A DNA stretch of 64,000 nt. Origin: Datisca glomerata (lineage: Eukaryota; Streptophyta; Magnoliopsida; Cucurbitales; Datiscaceae). The stretch lies in the NCBI GenBank assembly GCA_003255025.1, contig QANY01011400.1, forward strand, positions 1,178,001 to 1,242,000. The letters are read 5' to 3'. Shown piece by piece: positions 21,554 to 33,775 of this stretch. Each line of letters begins with the position of its first letter. Positions within the stretch are counted from its first letter, which is position 1. Below the pieces are notes generated by a model. The model was not told where the DNA came from. It ran no database searches and saw only the letters and a list, made by a program, of their open reading frames with translations. Position numbers and translations under genes: made by a program.

Positions 21554-23715
21554 TGTTGAAATCATGTCAATAAAATATGGTGTAATGATTATTTATGATT
21601 ATTTAATCATTGTTCTCATATTTTATATTTGAATGAATGAATGAATGAAAACTCTTTCCATTAATTAAAGTGTACTTATAATTTATCAAAGTCTTGGAAC
21701 TATTGTCAACGTAATAAAAGTAAAGACAGTGGGTCTTTTTAGGGGTGTTCAAAACTGAACCGAATTGAGCCGAACTGAAATGGTCAGTTTGATCGGTACT
21801 TTATATATGTTCTGTTCAGTTCGGTTTAAAAAATCACCGAATTGAAGTTTCGGTTTAGTTCAAAATTTGGTGGTTTTCGAACTGAAACTTTAAAATTATT
21901 AGATTTTTATTTTTATTTTTTTATATAATTTCTTATAAAACCAAGCCGAACCTAAGTAAATTTTAATTTTGTATTTGTTTTTCAATAATAACATTAAAAA
22001 TTATTTATAATTAATAATATCAAACCGAATCGAACCGAACGGTTTGGGTTTGTTAGTATTCATGGTTCGGTTCGGTTCAGTTTTTCGCTTAAAAAAAATC
22101 TGAACCGAACTGTGAACATCCTTATGTCTTTCAGATAAACTCTTCTGAAATAATTTAGAATGTTATTCGTAGTCTTAGGATTGACTGGGCAATCGAGTCG
22201 ATTATGATTATTAGGTTGAATCAAATGATGTCGGTCTTGCGGCATGAGAGTTGAGACTCTAACGGTTGACCTAGACATGTTGTGGAACATGTTGAATAGA
22301 CAAGTAACAAATTAGTTTATAGCAAAGTCATTTATCTAACTCCAAATCTAATTGTTACACCTATACGGGTGTTTTCATAATTACCTTAATCCTGAGGTGA
22401 ATACAAAACTTGACTTAATTAGTTACAATCTTTGATATGCCAAAAAAGTGAGATCGAATTGCCAGACAATACGTCGATTGTTGGGATCATGATTCAACTA
22501 TGTTGGAGTTGTGTAATTCATAGATATTGAAATTCGTGTCGAGATTGTACATGCAACAATATCACCTTATGCTTTATTCATGAGTGTGAATAAAATAATT
22601 TGTCCAAGTATTCAATGAAATGAATCATTGAATAAGACAGTGTGAACTGTACGAGATAATTCACTGTTATGTCTTTCTTATTCACAGTCAATAAAAGAGT
22701 TGACGAAATAATAACTAGAAAGATAAAATGGTAATTTTACATATCACTATTGTTACTGATTTTCACGAAGGATAATTTTGTACCGTGAAATAAAAGAGTT
22801 TATTTGCACCAACATAAAATATAGCGTACATGAATCGATAATTGATTCATCATCGGACATATAGTGGAGTCGAATGATGTCATGACTAAATAGGTCGTGA
22901 ATTTATGGAGATAAATTCGACTAGTATTTGAGTCCTATAATTTTATTCATGTGAGTTAATTCAGGCTCAGAATTAGCTCTTAAGGACATGAATGAAAAAC
23001 AACATCAGTTGAACCCAAAATGTGTTTTGGACCAATGTATATTTTTCGAACTCATATTTGATGGGTGTTGTCACTTAATTAGTGAATAGTAAGTAATTAA
23101 TTTTCAAATTAATTAATTGATTATTTTCTAATTATTTAGTAAATAAAAGAAATTAATTAATTAATTATTTGATATTAATTTAATTTATCAATTTGGATTG
23201 ATGAATTTATATACAACATTGATTTTAGGAAGATATGTAATTTTCAGCAATAGCAATGTATCTCTAACCCTAACACAGTGTGTGATTACAAAGAGTAGAG
23301 AAAACACAGTTTCTCTCCCTCTTTATAGTTGCCGCCGAAATACACAGTAGAGAAGGAAAAATCTTGTTTTTCTTCTCTAGTTGTTTTAAGAGCTCACACT
23401 CAATTCCTGATCAACATCCGATTAAGATATACTTCTGAATCTAACGAGTGGTTGGTGTGAAGGTTGATTCGGGTTCTACGAAGAATGAAGTTCAAAGACA
23501 ATCAATATGATTCCACCCAGTTAGAAATTCTCTGATACAACATAAAGTATAAATCGTTTCTACCTCTATTGAATACGTTAAGTAAGTATGTATAATCGTA
23601 AGTACGGTTTTAATATTAATATTATTAAATGGTTGATTTGATTTTTTTTATTTTCCGCCCGCGAACCGTTCATGGTTTATTGAGTTTTCCTCAAATTTTA
23701 AAACTCGATCCAACA
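21554..23715 (+). repeat. Copia A 5' LTR
   Basis: Starts TGTTGAAATCATGTC and ends CTCGATCCAACA. It is homologous throughout to 29156-31072, except for the MITE at 21741-22125. Confidence 0.9.
21741..22125. mobile_element. CGGTT-type hAT-like MITE inside copia A 5' LTR
   Basis: A 385-base insertion absent from the matching point of the 3' LTR (GGGGTCTTCCAGACAAAC). Ends are AGGGGTGTTCAAAACTG and, as reverse complement of the right end, ATAAGGATGTTCACAG. GTCTTTTT/GTCTTTCA (6 of 8) flank it. The interior is arrays of CGGTT/AACCG near both ends and an AT-rich centre. The empty site in the sister LTR proves it moved in after the retrotransposon. Confidence 0.8.
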
Positions 23716-23716
23716 A

Positions 23717-23730
23717 TTGATATCGGGACC
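23717..23730 (+). other. Degenerate primer binding site of copia A
   Basis: TTGATATCGGGACC immediately follows the 5' LTR. Compare TTGGTATCAGAGCC; three differences. Confidence 0.65.
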
Positions 23731-25532
23731 TTAGGTTCTTGATTGCGCATATTTAGTTTTTAAACGTATGTATCGTTGAATATTGTGATATTGGCATATT
23801 ATTTTGTATGGTATATTCAAAATAATTTTGAATGTGTTTTGTGAATGAATCTCGATATATTGGCTATAGGCGTTTGTTTTTTCAAGTTTTGAATTGTACG
23901 CCAAAATTGAGGCATGTGATTTTATGTAATTTATTTTCTCGTAAAAGTTGTATTTTTTTAAATTCCATGTAATTCGTCGTCGTCTCGGAAAGTCACCGTC
24001 ATCGCTGCCGCCACCACCGATGACGTCCCCGACGCCGCCACCGCCGTCACCACCCACTATCATGTCACGCCGTCTCCTTGCCCCACCACTTGCCATTGTG
24101 ATCCTACATGGTTATTAGGGTTTTTGAAACCCTAGGCGATAGCAATTAGGGTTTAGAAAACTCTATGATGTTTCGCGAAAACTCTTTTCCTATCTTTTAT
24201 CTTTTAAATTTTAAGTTTTGAATTTTAAATTTTAAACAGATAAAATATAATTAAGATTCATAAAATAATTATCAATTTTATCTTTTTATCATATGAAATT
24301 TGAATTCAAAAGATAATTATCAATTTTATTTTTATATTTTTTGAATTTTGAATTCAAAAGATAATTATTTATCTTAACTTTTTATGTTTTGAATTTTGAA
24401 TTCAAAAGATAATTACAAATTTTAGTTTGTTATCTTTTGAATTTTAAATTTAAAAATGATATTTAATGAGATTATTTAATTAAAAAAATAGTTTTTCTTA
24501 ATTAAAGGGTTTTGATCAAAACTTGAAAATGTGACTACATTGTTGTAAAGAGCTACAAAATTGGTGAGAATTCCTAAAAGACAATGAGACAATTACAAAC
24601 GCCATGAAAGACTATTATTTAAATTATTATAATTTCTTTATAATTTTTTTCATGGGTTGTAATTAGAAATGAGCCAATAGGGAGGTTAATTTTGAATTGA
24701 TGATTTATTATTAATCTTGCATCATCATATAACATGCCATATAGAATAGGGGTATGCCAATATCAAAATGTCATGTAGCATGTATATGCATCGTTGTAGT
24801 TTAATTTATAATGGTTATAATTTATACAATGTGAATTTTATAAAAGTTATAAATTTTAAATTGAGATTTAAATTTTATAAAAATTTATATTTTTCTAAAC
24901 TTGTTTTTCCAAATTAATAAAGAGTTAATTTTGAAAAAACAATGAAAAATTCATTTTCCAAAAACTAAATAGGAGAATCGTTTACGTTGAAATGTTCTCA
25001 AGGTCCCCAATGCAAACTTGATCGTGGCACGAGAAATGGTTTACAATCGTCCTAGCGGTCATCTCTTCAGTGGGAGAAACTTCAGAATCGTGTCGCTTTA
25101 AGTTATCGAGTTGCTTAAGAAGCTAAAGCTTGTAAAGGAAGTGGTGAGGCAGGACCGTTCCTAGGCGGACTGTTAGTTCATAGCAACTTTTCAAAGTCGA
25201 TGCATTGGTTAAATACTTAGATCAAAGCACATTGAAATCCCTCATAAGGCTAGTCAATGTGCCTAAGGTGACCAAAATCATTGATGATTGGTTAAGCTTA
25301 ATGTAGTGATATCTTGAGAAGCGTTAACCAAACAAGAGGAGTCTCGATGCGATATGAGGTAGCTTGGACGTTGTCCTTAGATGAGACAAGCTATCATTGT
25401 TGATTGTAATATCATGAGAGAAATATTTTTATTGGATTTTTAAATATTTAAGTATTTACATCACGCATCATACTTTCTTAAATGATTGAATATTTATTTA
25501 CACCATTTTATTTATTATTTTCAGTAATCATT
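23731..25532 (+). other. Copia A leader with antisense Gly-rich ORF
   Basis: A 1.8 kb leader like that of copia B. A GC-rich island (23970-24110) contains, on the minus strand, an ATG at 24096 opening a 121-codon frame starting MASGGARRRR and rich in Gly, Asp and Arg; its first residues match the antisense MGSGGA start in copia B (5711). Repeated TTTGAATTCAAAAGATAATTA modules follow at 24290-24470. No sense coding sequence is visible before gag. Confidence 0.6.
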
Positions 25533-26262
25533 ATGTTATCCTCACTCTCAACTATCTTAAACATGGATAAACTTACTGGTGAAAATTACGTGGATCGAAA
25601 ACATAATTTTAATATCGTACTGGCAGTAGAAAAGCACAAGTTCGTGCTCACCACCCCTTGTCCGCTCAAGCCTATTGTTGAATCGACTCAAGAGAAAAAT
25701 GATGCTTATATTTCTTGGCTGCGTTTTGATGAGATCGCCAGGTGTTACATCTTGACTTATGTTAGCAAGGTGTTGAACCAACAAGATGGAGAAACACAAA
25801 TTAATATGATCATTGAGACTCTGCCTGACACTTTTGAGAACTTCAAAATTAATTATTTGATGAATAATTTGAGGTACTCACTTTCTAAGCTGATGAAGGA
25901 ACTGGAAGCTATTGAGACCCTATTTTTGAAGGGTAAGAGGAAGATTGGAGAGGCAAACTTTACTAAAAGCAAACCTTCCACCTCTGGCTCCAAAAAGAAA
26001 CACAAGAGATGTTCGAAGAAGGGTAAGAAGTAGAACTCGAAAGCTACAAAAGGGTAAGGGCACTGCAAAAGTGGACAAGTCGAAAGACAGATGTCATCAT
26101 TGTGGAGCCGCTGGCAATCGGAAACGCAACTGCCCAGACTATCTTAAGGAGTTGAGATATAAAGGTATAATACTTGTTACTGAGACATGTTATGTTGTTG
26201 ACTCTACATTTTCATGGATTGTAGAGTCTGCAGCCACTAACCATATTTGTTGTTCCATGTAG
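25533..26262 (+). pseudogene. Copia A gag and protease
   Basis: Gag from the ATG at 25533 (MLSSLSTILNMDKLTGENYVDRKHN) through CYILTYVSKVLN..MIIETLPDTFENFKINYLMNNLRYSL..LKGKRKIG to a basic stretch. A stop near 26031 and a frame change lead to the zinc knuckle CHHCGAAGNRKRNCPDYL (about 26093-26146). The protease site reads WIVESAATNHIC where WIVDSGATNHIC is normal, so the catalytic aspartate is lost. Confidence 0.88.
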
Positions 26263-29140
26263 GGGTTCATAGAATTAGAAGGCTTGACGAGGGCGAGTTC
26301 AGCTTCCGTTAGGGAAATAGAGCACTAGTATTGGCCGTATCTATTGGAACTATTAAATTGTCATTCGCTAACAGCTTTGTGGTTTTACATGATGTTTGCT
26401 ATATCTCGTCTTTTTAGAAGAACCTTATTTCAGTAGCTAGTTTAATTGAGAAATGATTTAGTTTGAATTTCATTGATAAAGATATTGGTATTTTTAGAAA
26501 TGATTGCTTAATTATTACTGCACATTTGAGAAATAAATTGTTTTATGTAAAACTAAAAGTTCTAATGATATGTGATACTGAAGTAAATACTGATTTATAA
26601 AGAAATAGTAAAAGGTTAAAGTCTGACTCAACCGATCTAAGCTATTTGTTGCACTTACGTCTTGGCCACATCAACCTGGATAGGATTAAAAGACTTGCAA
26701 GAGATTGTCCATTGCAAACTTTAAGTGTGGGATCACTACCCATATGTGAATCCTATATAGAAGGTAAAATGACCAAGATACCCTTTTAAGCGAAGGGTGA
26801 AAGAGTTATTCAATGTCTCGAACTCGTACATAGTTATGTATGTGGGCCATTGAATATCTAAGCAAGAGGAGGTTATGGATACTTTGTAACCTTCAATGAT
26901 GATTACTCACATCTTGGACATGTTTATCTAATGCACCAAAAGTCTGAAACTTTTGAAAAGTTCAAAGAGTACAAGGTTATGGTCGAAAAACAATTAGAGA
27001 AACAAATCAAAATGCTATGATCTGATCGTGGTGGATAGTACTTGCTATGAAACTTCGAAGATTTTCTTAAGGAATAAGGTATTCTTTCTCAACTTACAAC
27101 ACTTGACACTCCAGAGCAGAATGTTGTGTCAGAGAGAAAGAATCGAACTCTGTTGGATATGGTTAGATCCATGATGAGTTACTCATCTCTCCCAAATTCA
27201 TTCTGGGGATATGCCTTGAAAACACTAGTATACATTCTGAACCAAAATCCATCAAAGACGGTGTCTGGTATGCCATATAAAAGTTGGAATGGATGAAAGT
27301 CGTCCGTAAACCACCTTAGAATATAGGGATGCCGAGTAAATGTTCTTAAACCAAAGACAGGCAAGTTGGCCAGTCAATCAGAATTATGAAAGTTTGTAGG
27401 ATATCCCAAAAGAATGAAGTGTCATGTCTTTAATAGTGCAACTGACAAGAAAACATTCGTTAGCATGAATGCACATTTTCTTGAAGAATACTATATAAGA
27501 AGTGTGAAGCCTGATAGGTACATGTCTTATGTAGATGCCTTAACAACAGTCTCAGATAAGGATCATGATGAACATGTCTCCTACTCACAGACCATGGCTG
27601 GTCCTGAAGCAAATCTATGACAAGAAGCCATGAATGTTGAGATACAATCAATGTACTCGAACAGAGTCTGGAAACTTATAGATCATCCTGGAAAGGTAAA
27701 ACCCTTAGGGTGTAAATAGATTTATAAGAAAAAGAGAGGTCTAGATGGGATGTGGAGACATTCAAAGCTAGACTAGTAGCCAATGGCTATACCCAAAAAG
27801 AAGGTAATGACTATGAGGATACCTTCTTGCCGGCGGCCATGCTTAAATCTATCTAAATCCTTTTGTCAATTGTTGCTGTCCTTAATTATGAAATCTGGCA
27901 GATGGATATAAAGATTACTTTTCTGAATGACAATCTTGAAGATCGCATTTATATGGCTCAACTAGACGGGTTCATGGAGAAAGGCCAAGAGGGCAATGTT
28001 TGCAAACTGCTGAAGTTCATTTATGGACTTAGCAAGCGTCCCGATCGTGGAATATCATATTCAAGGAAACTGTCAAGAACTTCAGTTTTTAGCAGTTAAT
28101 GGACGAATCATGTGTGTATAAGTTGATACACGAAGGGAATGTGGTTTTTGTAGTTTTGTACGTGGATGATATTCTTCCCATTTGGGAATGATGTAGGAAA
28201 ATTACATGATGTCAAGATTAGGCTTGCAAAACATTTTGATATGAAGCTCTTGGAGAAGCTGCATTTGTCCTATGTATTCAGATCTTTTGGGATCAGAAGA
28301 ATAGACAATTGGCATTGTCTCAAGCATCTTATATTGATAAGGTGATGAACGCTTTAGTATGCAATACTCTAAGAAGGGATATCTTCCTTTCAGGCATGGA
28401 GTCAGCCTCTCCAAGGAGCAGTCTTCCAAGACTCCTCAAGAAGAGGAAGATATGAGATAGATTCCTTACGCCTCAGCCGTAGGAAGTCTCACGTATGCGA
28501 TGCTTTGCACTGGACCAGACATTTGCTACACGGTGGGTGTGGTGAGTCATTTTCAATCTAATCTTGGACTCGAGCATTGTGACGTCAAACATATCCTTAA
28601 GTATCCTAGGAGAACAATGAACTACATGCTTGTGTACTCAGGTACTGACCTGAATATGACAGGGTATATTGATTCTAATTTTCATGCAGATAAGGATTCT
28701 AGGAGGTCCACTTCAGGATCGATGTTCATCCTGAATGGTGGAGCAGTTATATGGAGAAGTATAAAATAATCTTGCATTACTTATTCTACCATGAAAGCTG
28801 AGTATGTGGCAGCTTGTGAAGCTGCAAAGGAGACTGTATGACTTAGAAAGTTCTTGAAAACTCTGAAAGTTGTTCTAAAAACTGACAAGCCCATGACACT
28901 TTATTGCGATAATAATGGGGATATAGCGCATTCGAAGGAATTATGGAACCACAAAATATCTAAACACATAGAGCGTAAGTATCATCTGATTAGAGAGATT
29001 GTTCAGCGTGGAGATGTTGTAGTAACACACATATCGACGGTCAACAACCTGACATAACCATTCACTAAGACTTTAAGCAGTAAAGTTTTTTATGGTCATC
29101 TAAAGGGCATGTGGATACGAGATTGTACACAACTACTGTA
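26263..29140 (+). pseudogene. Copia A integrase, reverse transcriptase and RNase H
   Basis: Integrase: LRLGHINLDRIKRLARDCPL (about 26650), YFVTFNDDYSHLGHVYLMHQKSETFEKFKEYK (26880-26975), QNVVSERKNRTLLDMVRSMMSYSSLPNSFWGYAL (27118-27220), then FVGYPKRMKCHVFNSATDKKTFV (27393 on). RT: IWQMDIKITFLNDNLEDRIYMAQ (27893-27960) and YGLSKR; the YVDD box is at about 28158 (LYVDDI). RNase H: YIDSNFHADKDSRRSTSGSMFILNGGAVIWRS (28668-28766), AEYVAACEAAKE, LYCDNNGDIAHSKE and KHIERKYHLIREIVQRGDV (28900-29020). More than ten stops and frameshifts make it non-coding. Confidence 0.9.
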
Positions 29141-29155
29141 GTCCAAGTGGGTGAT
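29140..29155 (+). other. Putative polypurine tract of copia A
   Basis: AGTCCAAGTGGGTGAT lies directly before the 3' LTR. It is purine-rich but degenerate. Confidence 0.5.
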
Positions 29156-31072
29156 TGTTGGAATTATGTCCATAAAGTAGGGTGTAATAACTATTTATGA
29201 TTATTTAGTTATTTTTCTGACATTTTATATTACTGAAGTTAATGAATGAATGAAAGTTTTCTCTATCAACTAAAGTATGTTTATCATTTACTCAAGTCAT
29301 GTAACTATTGTCAATGTAAGAAGAGTAAAGACAGAGGGGTCTTCCAGACAAACTTTTATGAAATAGTTCAGAATGTTATTCGCAGTCTTAGGATTGACTA
29401 GACAATCGAGTTCAATTACGACTGTTAAGTTGAATCAAAAGATGCCGGTCTTGGGGCATGAAAGTCGAGACTCTAACAGTTGACCTAGACATGTTGTGAA
29501 ACATGTTGAATAGACCAGTAATAAATTACTTTAGAGCAAAGCCGTTTATCTAGCTCTAAATCTAATTATTACACCTATAAGGGTATTTTCATAATTATTT
29601 TAATCATGAGGTGAATACGAAACTCGACTTAGTTAGTTACAATCTTTGATATGCCAAAGAAGTGAGTTCAAATTGCCGGACAATACCTCAGCTATTCAGA
29701 TCGTGATTCAAGTATGTTGGAGTTGCGTGATTCATAAATATAAAAATTCGTGACGAGATTGTAAATGAAACAATATCACCTTATGCTTTATTGATGGGTG
29801 TGTGAATAAATTAACTTGAAAAAGTATTCGATGAAATGAATCATTGAATAAGACATGATGAACTGTACGAGACAATTCATTATTAGGTCTTTTTTATTCA
29901 CAATCAATGAAAGAGTTAAGGAAATAATAGCTCGAGGGGTAAACCCCAATTTTACATCCCGCTCGAGGGGTAAAACCCAATTTTACATCCCGCTCGTGTT
30001 ACTGATATTCACGAAGTGATACGTTAAATATTATGTGGACCGTGAAATAAAAGAGTTTATTTGCACCAACAGAAAATGTAGCGCGCATGAATCGAGAGTT
30101 GATTCGGCAACAGACCTATATTGGGGTCCTACGATGTCAGGATTAAATAAGTGAGAATCTATGGAGATAAATTCACCAAGTATTTGAGATCCTATAGCTT
30201 TATTCATATGGGTCCATTCGGTCTCAGGAGTAGCTCATAAGGACATGAATGAAAAACAAGACCAGATTGACCAAAAACGTGTTTTGGACCAAGGTATATT
30301 TCCCGAACCTATATGTGATGGATGTTGTCACTTAATTCGTCAAGAGCAAGTAATTAATGTTCAAATTAATTAATTGGTTATTTTCTAATTATTATATAAC
30401 TAGTAAATAAAAGAAATTAATTAATTAATTGATGAAGATCAATTTAATTTATCAATTTGAATTGATGAATTTGGACACAAAATTGACTCTAGGGGATATG
30501 CACTTTTCGGCAGTAGCAAATATTAAGGGGTGAATTTTTGATAATTTAACACATATGAATATTCAAATTCCGTAATTATTATATAAGAGATTGAGGTTGC
30601 ATCTCTCACCCTAACATAGTGTATAATTACACAGAACAGAAAAAACACAATTTCTCTCCCTCCTACTTGTTGCCGCCAAAATACACAGAGGAGAAGGAAA
30701 AATCTGATTTTTCTTCTTTTTTCTTTATCCAGTTGTTTTGAGAGCCCACACTCAATTCATGATCAACATTTTATTAAGATATACTTCTGAATTCTACGAG
30801 TGATTGTTGATGTGAAGGTTAATTCAAGTTCTACGAAGAACAAAGAACACAAATACAATCAATAGGATTTCACTAAGTCAGAAATTCTCCGATACAACAG
30901 AAGGTAAAAATCATTTCTACCTCTATTGAATATGTTTAACTAAGTATGCTAATCGTAAGTATGATTTTAATATTTAATATGATTAAATGGTTGATGTGAT
31001 ATTTTTTTGATTTTTTACTCGCAGACCATTCATGGTTCATTAATTTTTCAAATTTTAAAACTCGATCCAACA
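29156..31072 (+). repeat. Copia A 3' LTR
   Basis: TGTTGGAATTATGTCC to CTCGATCCAACA, 1917 bases. It has a private 31-base tandem duplication at 29931-29992. Confidence 0.92.
29931..29992. repeat. Two tandem 31-base repeats in copia A 3' LTR
   Basis: The CTCGAGGGGTAAAMCCCAAT unit occurs twice with one difference. It is single in the 5' LTR and in the LTR at 6092-7941, so it arose after insertion. Confidence 0.8.
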
Positions 31073-31077
31073 ATAAT

Positions 31078-31580
31078 AAGATTTTATGGTAAATACACCA
31101 CTTCCTTTAGGCCAGATAGTCTTTGTCCTCTGGATAAACATGAATAACTAATATGTTTCTAGAAATCCAAGGGGGAAGAGAGAATTTATAAGACCAGAGT
31201 TCCATCTATTACTATTAGAAAAGATAAGGTCCACAAAGTTATAGTTAGGAGACTTAAAATCAGATAAGTTTGGGAAGTCAGGAACCCAAAAATCATTCCA
31301 AAATATTTGTTTTAAAATCATTGCCAATCCTCCAAAAAGATGTACTTTTTAATAATCTATTTTCCTTGCCAAACAGTTTTCCAAGCATAGGAGCTAGATT
31401 TAGACAAAGAAGCAGCTAGGAAATCACAATTATGATGGTAAAGGCATAATAAGTCTAGCACATAGACTTGAGCGAGATATTTAAGAAGAATTTCCTTCCT
31501 ATCATAAAAAGAAGATTAGCTTTCCAAATAGAATTCTCTCTAAGAGGAGAGTAAATAGAAGATTTAGATTGGAAACATGA
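31078..31580 (-). pseudogene. LINE (non-LTR) reverse transcriptase 3' fragment
   Basis: The minus strand contains, in shifting frames, RKEILLKYLAQVYVLDLLCL, CDFLAASLSKSSSYAWKTVWQGK, and then IFWNDFWVPDFPNLSDFKSPNYNFVDLIFSNSNRWNSGLINSLFP. This order (SVLQAIPTY-like, then S-YAWKSI-QG, then W-P, then V-LI-..W) is the region after the RT core in plant L1-type LINEs, just before the zf-RVT motif. Frameshifts and stops show it is dead. It abuts the right end of copia A, so copia A probably landed in or beside it. It lies about 400 bases past the SKIP35 stop codon. Confidence 0.6.
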
Positions 31581-31984
31581 CGTTTACTTGCTTACTTGTT
31601 GTGCATTGCGGTGTCGTTTTTGTACATTTTGTTATGTAGATAACACTTTACAAAGGGACCAAATTATTTGAAATCTTTGTTTATCAATAGCAATGATTTG
31701 ACACGAATAAAACTTCAAGAACATGACAGCCAATACAAACTTAAATGACTGGCCATGCTTCCAGGAAAGTGCATAACACTTAAAGAAACAACATAAACCG
31801 CCAAGGTGCATAAGTATGACATTTCATCATTTCCTCTGCTTCATAACTGGGAGTAGATTAACATAACATGTATATCCAAAACAATATGTGATAAGCAATT
31901 TTAACTCAAAAAAGAAGTGCCCAACCTATCATATAAGCTAACCACATACCTTAAATCACTTCTAAAACCATATATCTCATTTTT
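31581..31984 (-). other. SKIP35 3'-UTR and downstream region
   Basis: Sequence between the LINE fragment and the SKIP35 stop codon. It is AT-rich and holds no gene. The transcript end must lie here, but several AATAAA-like words prevent a choice. Confidence 0.4.
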
Positions 31985-32803
31985 TCACGTTAAAACCGTG
32001 GCCGTACAATGCAAGAATGGTCTTAGATGATGCTCCAAAGCGGCTAACAGTTCTCTACACTTACTCACCTCCTCAGAAACAAACCCACCTCCTCCTCCAA
32101 GCCTTCTAGCAGCTTCAACAAGTTGCCCTCTAAGCTTCTGAGAAAGCAAACAGCCACCCATCTTTACACATTCCCTATACAGGGGCAAGTAAGCAATAGC
32201 AACCCTTAGCGGGGCCGGAAGGTCTCTCAAGCAAATTGGAGATCTACCCCATTTATAAATCCTCATAAGATTAACAAAATGGCGTTGTCCTTGTTTTATT
32301 CCCTCCAAGTAAGCCGTCTCTGACCAATGCTCCCTAAGAAAAGCCATTAGCTCGGGAGTAACTGTCTCATCGTTAGACTTGGCAATACAGTCGGCTACAG
32401 CATAAGTGGTAGAGGGATCGCCCAAGAAGTTAGAACGGAGGAGAAACTCTACACCGTCAAGGGATCCACTACTTCTTTCGCCTGCAGCTTTCAGGATTTC
32501 AATACTAAGAGCTGCAAGGACGTGCTGAGGTACATGGGGAAGAAGATAGGCAGCTATTTCGATTTGGCAGCTCGATGTAGCGGCTGTTAGAGCAAGGCAG
32601 AGCTCCATATCTCTACAACCTCGTTTTACAAACCATTCAACAACCTGCATACAACCTCTCTCTGATGCTCTCATTAAAGGACCCAGAAAAGCAATGGCAT
32701 TACCCTCTTCCACTAGGCATTCCATAGAGCCGATTTTACAGTAGTGGGATGCAAAACCCAAAGCAAGGTCAACGTCAACATCTAAGCTGTTCCTTTTAGC
32801 AAT
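31985..32803 (-). CDS. SKIP35: Ankyrin repeat protein SKIP35, exon 3
   Basis: Codes for residues 368-639 of SKIP35. The acceptor CTGTAG|ATTGCTAAAAGG at 32804-32803 joins in phase 0 to exon 2 (..ILLQ + IAKRNSLDVDVDLALGFASHYCK). Recognisable conserved blocks: MECLVEEGNAIAFLGPLMRASERGCMQVVEWFVKRGCRDMELCLALTAA (ankyrin-type helices), YLLPHVPQHVLAALSIEILKAAGERS, and the C-terminal RSPICLRDLPAPLRVAIAYLPLYRECVKMGG..LRGQLVEAARRLGG. Translation ends at TGA 31987-31985 after HCTATVLT. The frame is fully open. A glycine run (GGGGG) sits near the C-terminus. Confidence 0.9.
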   Translation of the reverse strand: MAKRNSLDVDVDLALGFASHYCKIGSMECLVEEGNAIAFLGPLMRASERGCMQVVEWFVKRGCRDMELCLALTAATSSCQIEIAAYLLPHVPQHVLAALSIEILKAAGERSSGSLDGVEFLLRSNFLGDPSTTYAVADCIAKSNDETVTPELMAFLREHWSETAYLEGIKQGQRHFVNLMRIYKWGRSPICLRDLPAPLRVAIAYLPLYRECVKMGGCLLSQKLRGQLVEAARRLGGGGGFVSEEVSKCRELLAALEHHLRPFLHCTATVLT

Positions 32804-33775
32804 CTACAGACAAATCCCACACAGCCAAACAAAATAAGCATCTAATCATACACTGTTCAATTGATTTCTCCTATCCTATCAAAATCTTTGATTGTTTTAT
32901 AAATCCAGTATCTTTAGACAAAGAATCAAAATCAATATTCATTTTCCATCCTATTCTGACTCTATATATACTTGCATTACTGAAATATCTATAAGAAAAT
33001 AACGTAGAAAATGCAGTGTCATACATCATCTTGTACTTTTTAATCTGTAGAAATATCATATCTCATTTTTTATCAAAGAGGAAGCAGGAAGGGATCTCAT
33101 CATCAACCACATTAGGTTCTGAAATTTTTTGAAGCCTGGCTTCTTGTAGAAACACTCATAATAGCAAGACAAAAAACAAAATTCAGTCTCAAGGAATTTA
33201 TTACTATAAATAGCGTCGACAGATGGTGATGTGCAATGCAGTATTGTACTAAAAAGGAACATCAAGTAATAAAAATTAATTAGATTTAAGTATACAAGCC
33301 AAAAGTTAAATGGCAGTGAGCAAAGTCTTTTATATAGGAAAGAAAAATTATCTAGCCCAATATAAGCACAAAATGGTTCATATCAGACAACTACATCTGA
33401 GGCACAACCACTGTGTAGGAAGAGTTAAAGAGAAGGGCTCCATCTAAGTATGAAGTTTAGTACAAAATATTTCATTAGTTGACAAATTATCCATTTCCAA
33501 AAAATTTTCTACTACCATCCAATATAATGCCCTCTACTGAAATCTCATTTACACAGCCCTCTTCTCGAGAATTTCTACAATGTCATTAGGACTCAAAATC
33601 TCCGTTATTTTTTTACCTTCTCTCTCTCACACACATTTATTTTTCGACCAAATCACCACAGGACCTTTGTCCAAGCTCAGCAATTAAGAAGCAGTCATCT
33701 TGAAAATCCTATTACTCAAGCAACAACGTGAGCAAGAGAGAAATGGAAGAATTTTGAAGAGATCTTTGATGAATT

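Larger units (their letters stand above)
21554..31072 (+). mobile_element. Copia A: 9.5 kb Ty1/copia element with ~2 kb LTRs
   Basis: 5' LTR 21554-23715 (2162 bases, including a 385-base MITE), degenerate primer site, an ~1.8 kb leader, gag-pol (25533-29140), purine-rich tract, and 3' LTR 29156-31072 (1917 bases). Flanks ATAAC (21549-21553) and ATAAT (31073-31077) form a 4/5 target duplication. Gag-pol is full of stops and frameshifts, and the LTRs differ substantially, so it is old. Its LTR family is also present at 440-1806 and 6092-7941. Confidence 0.9.
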
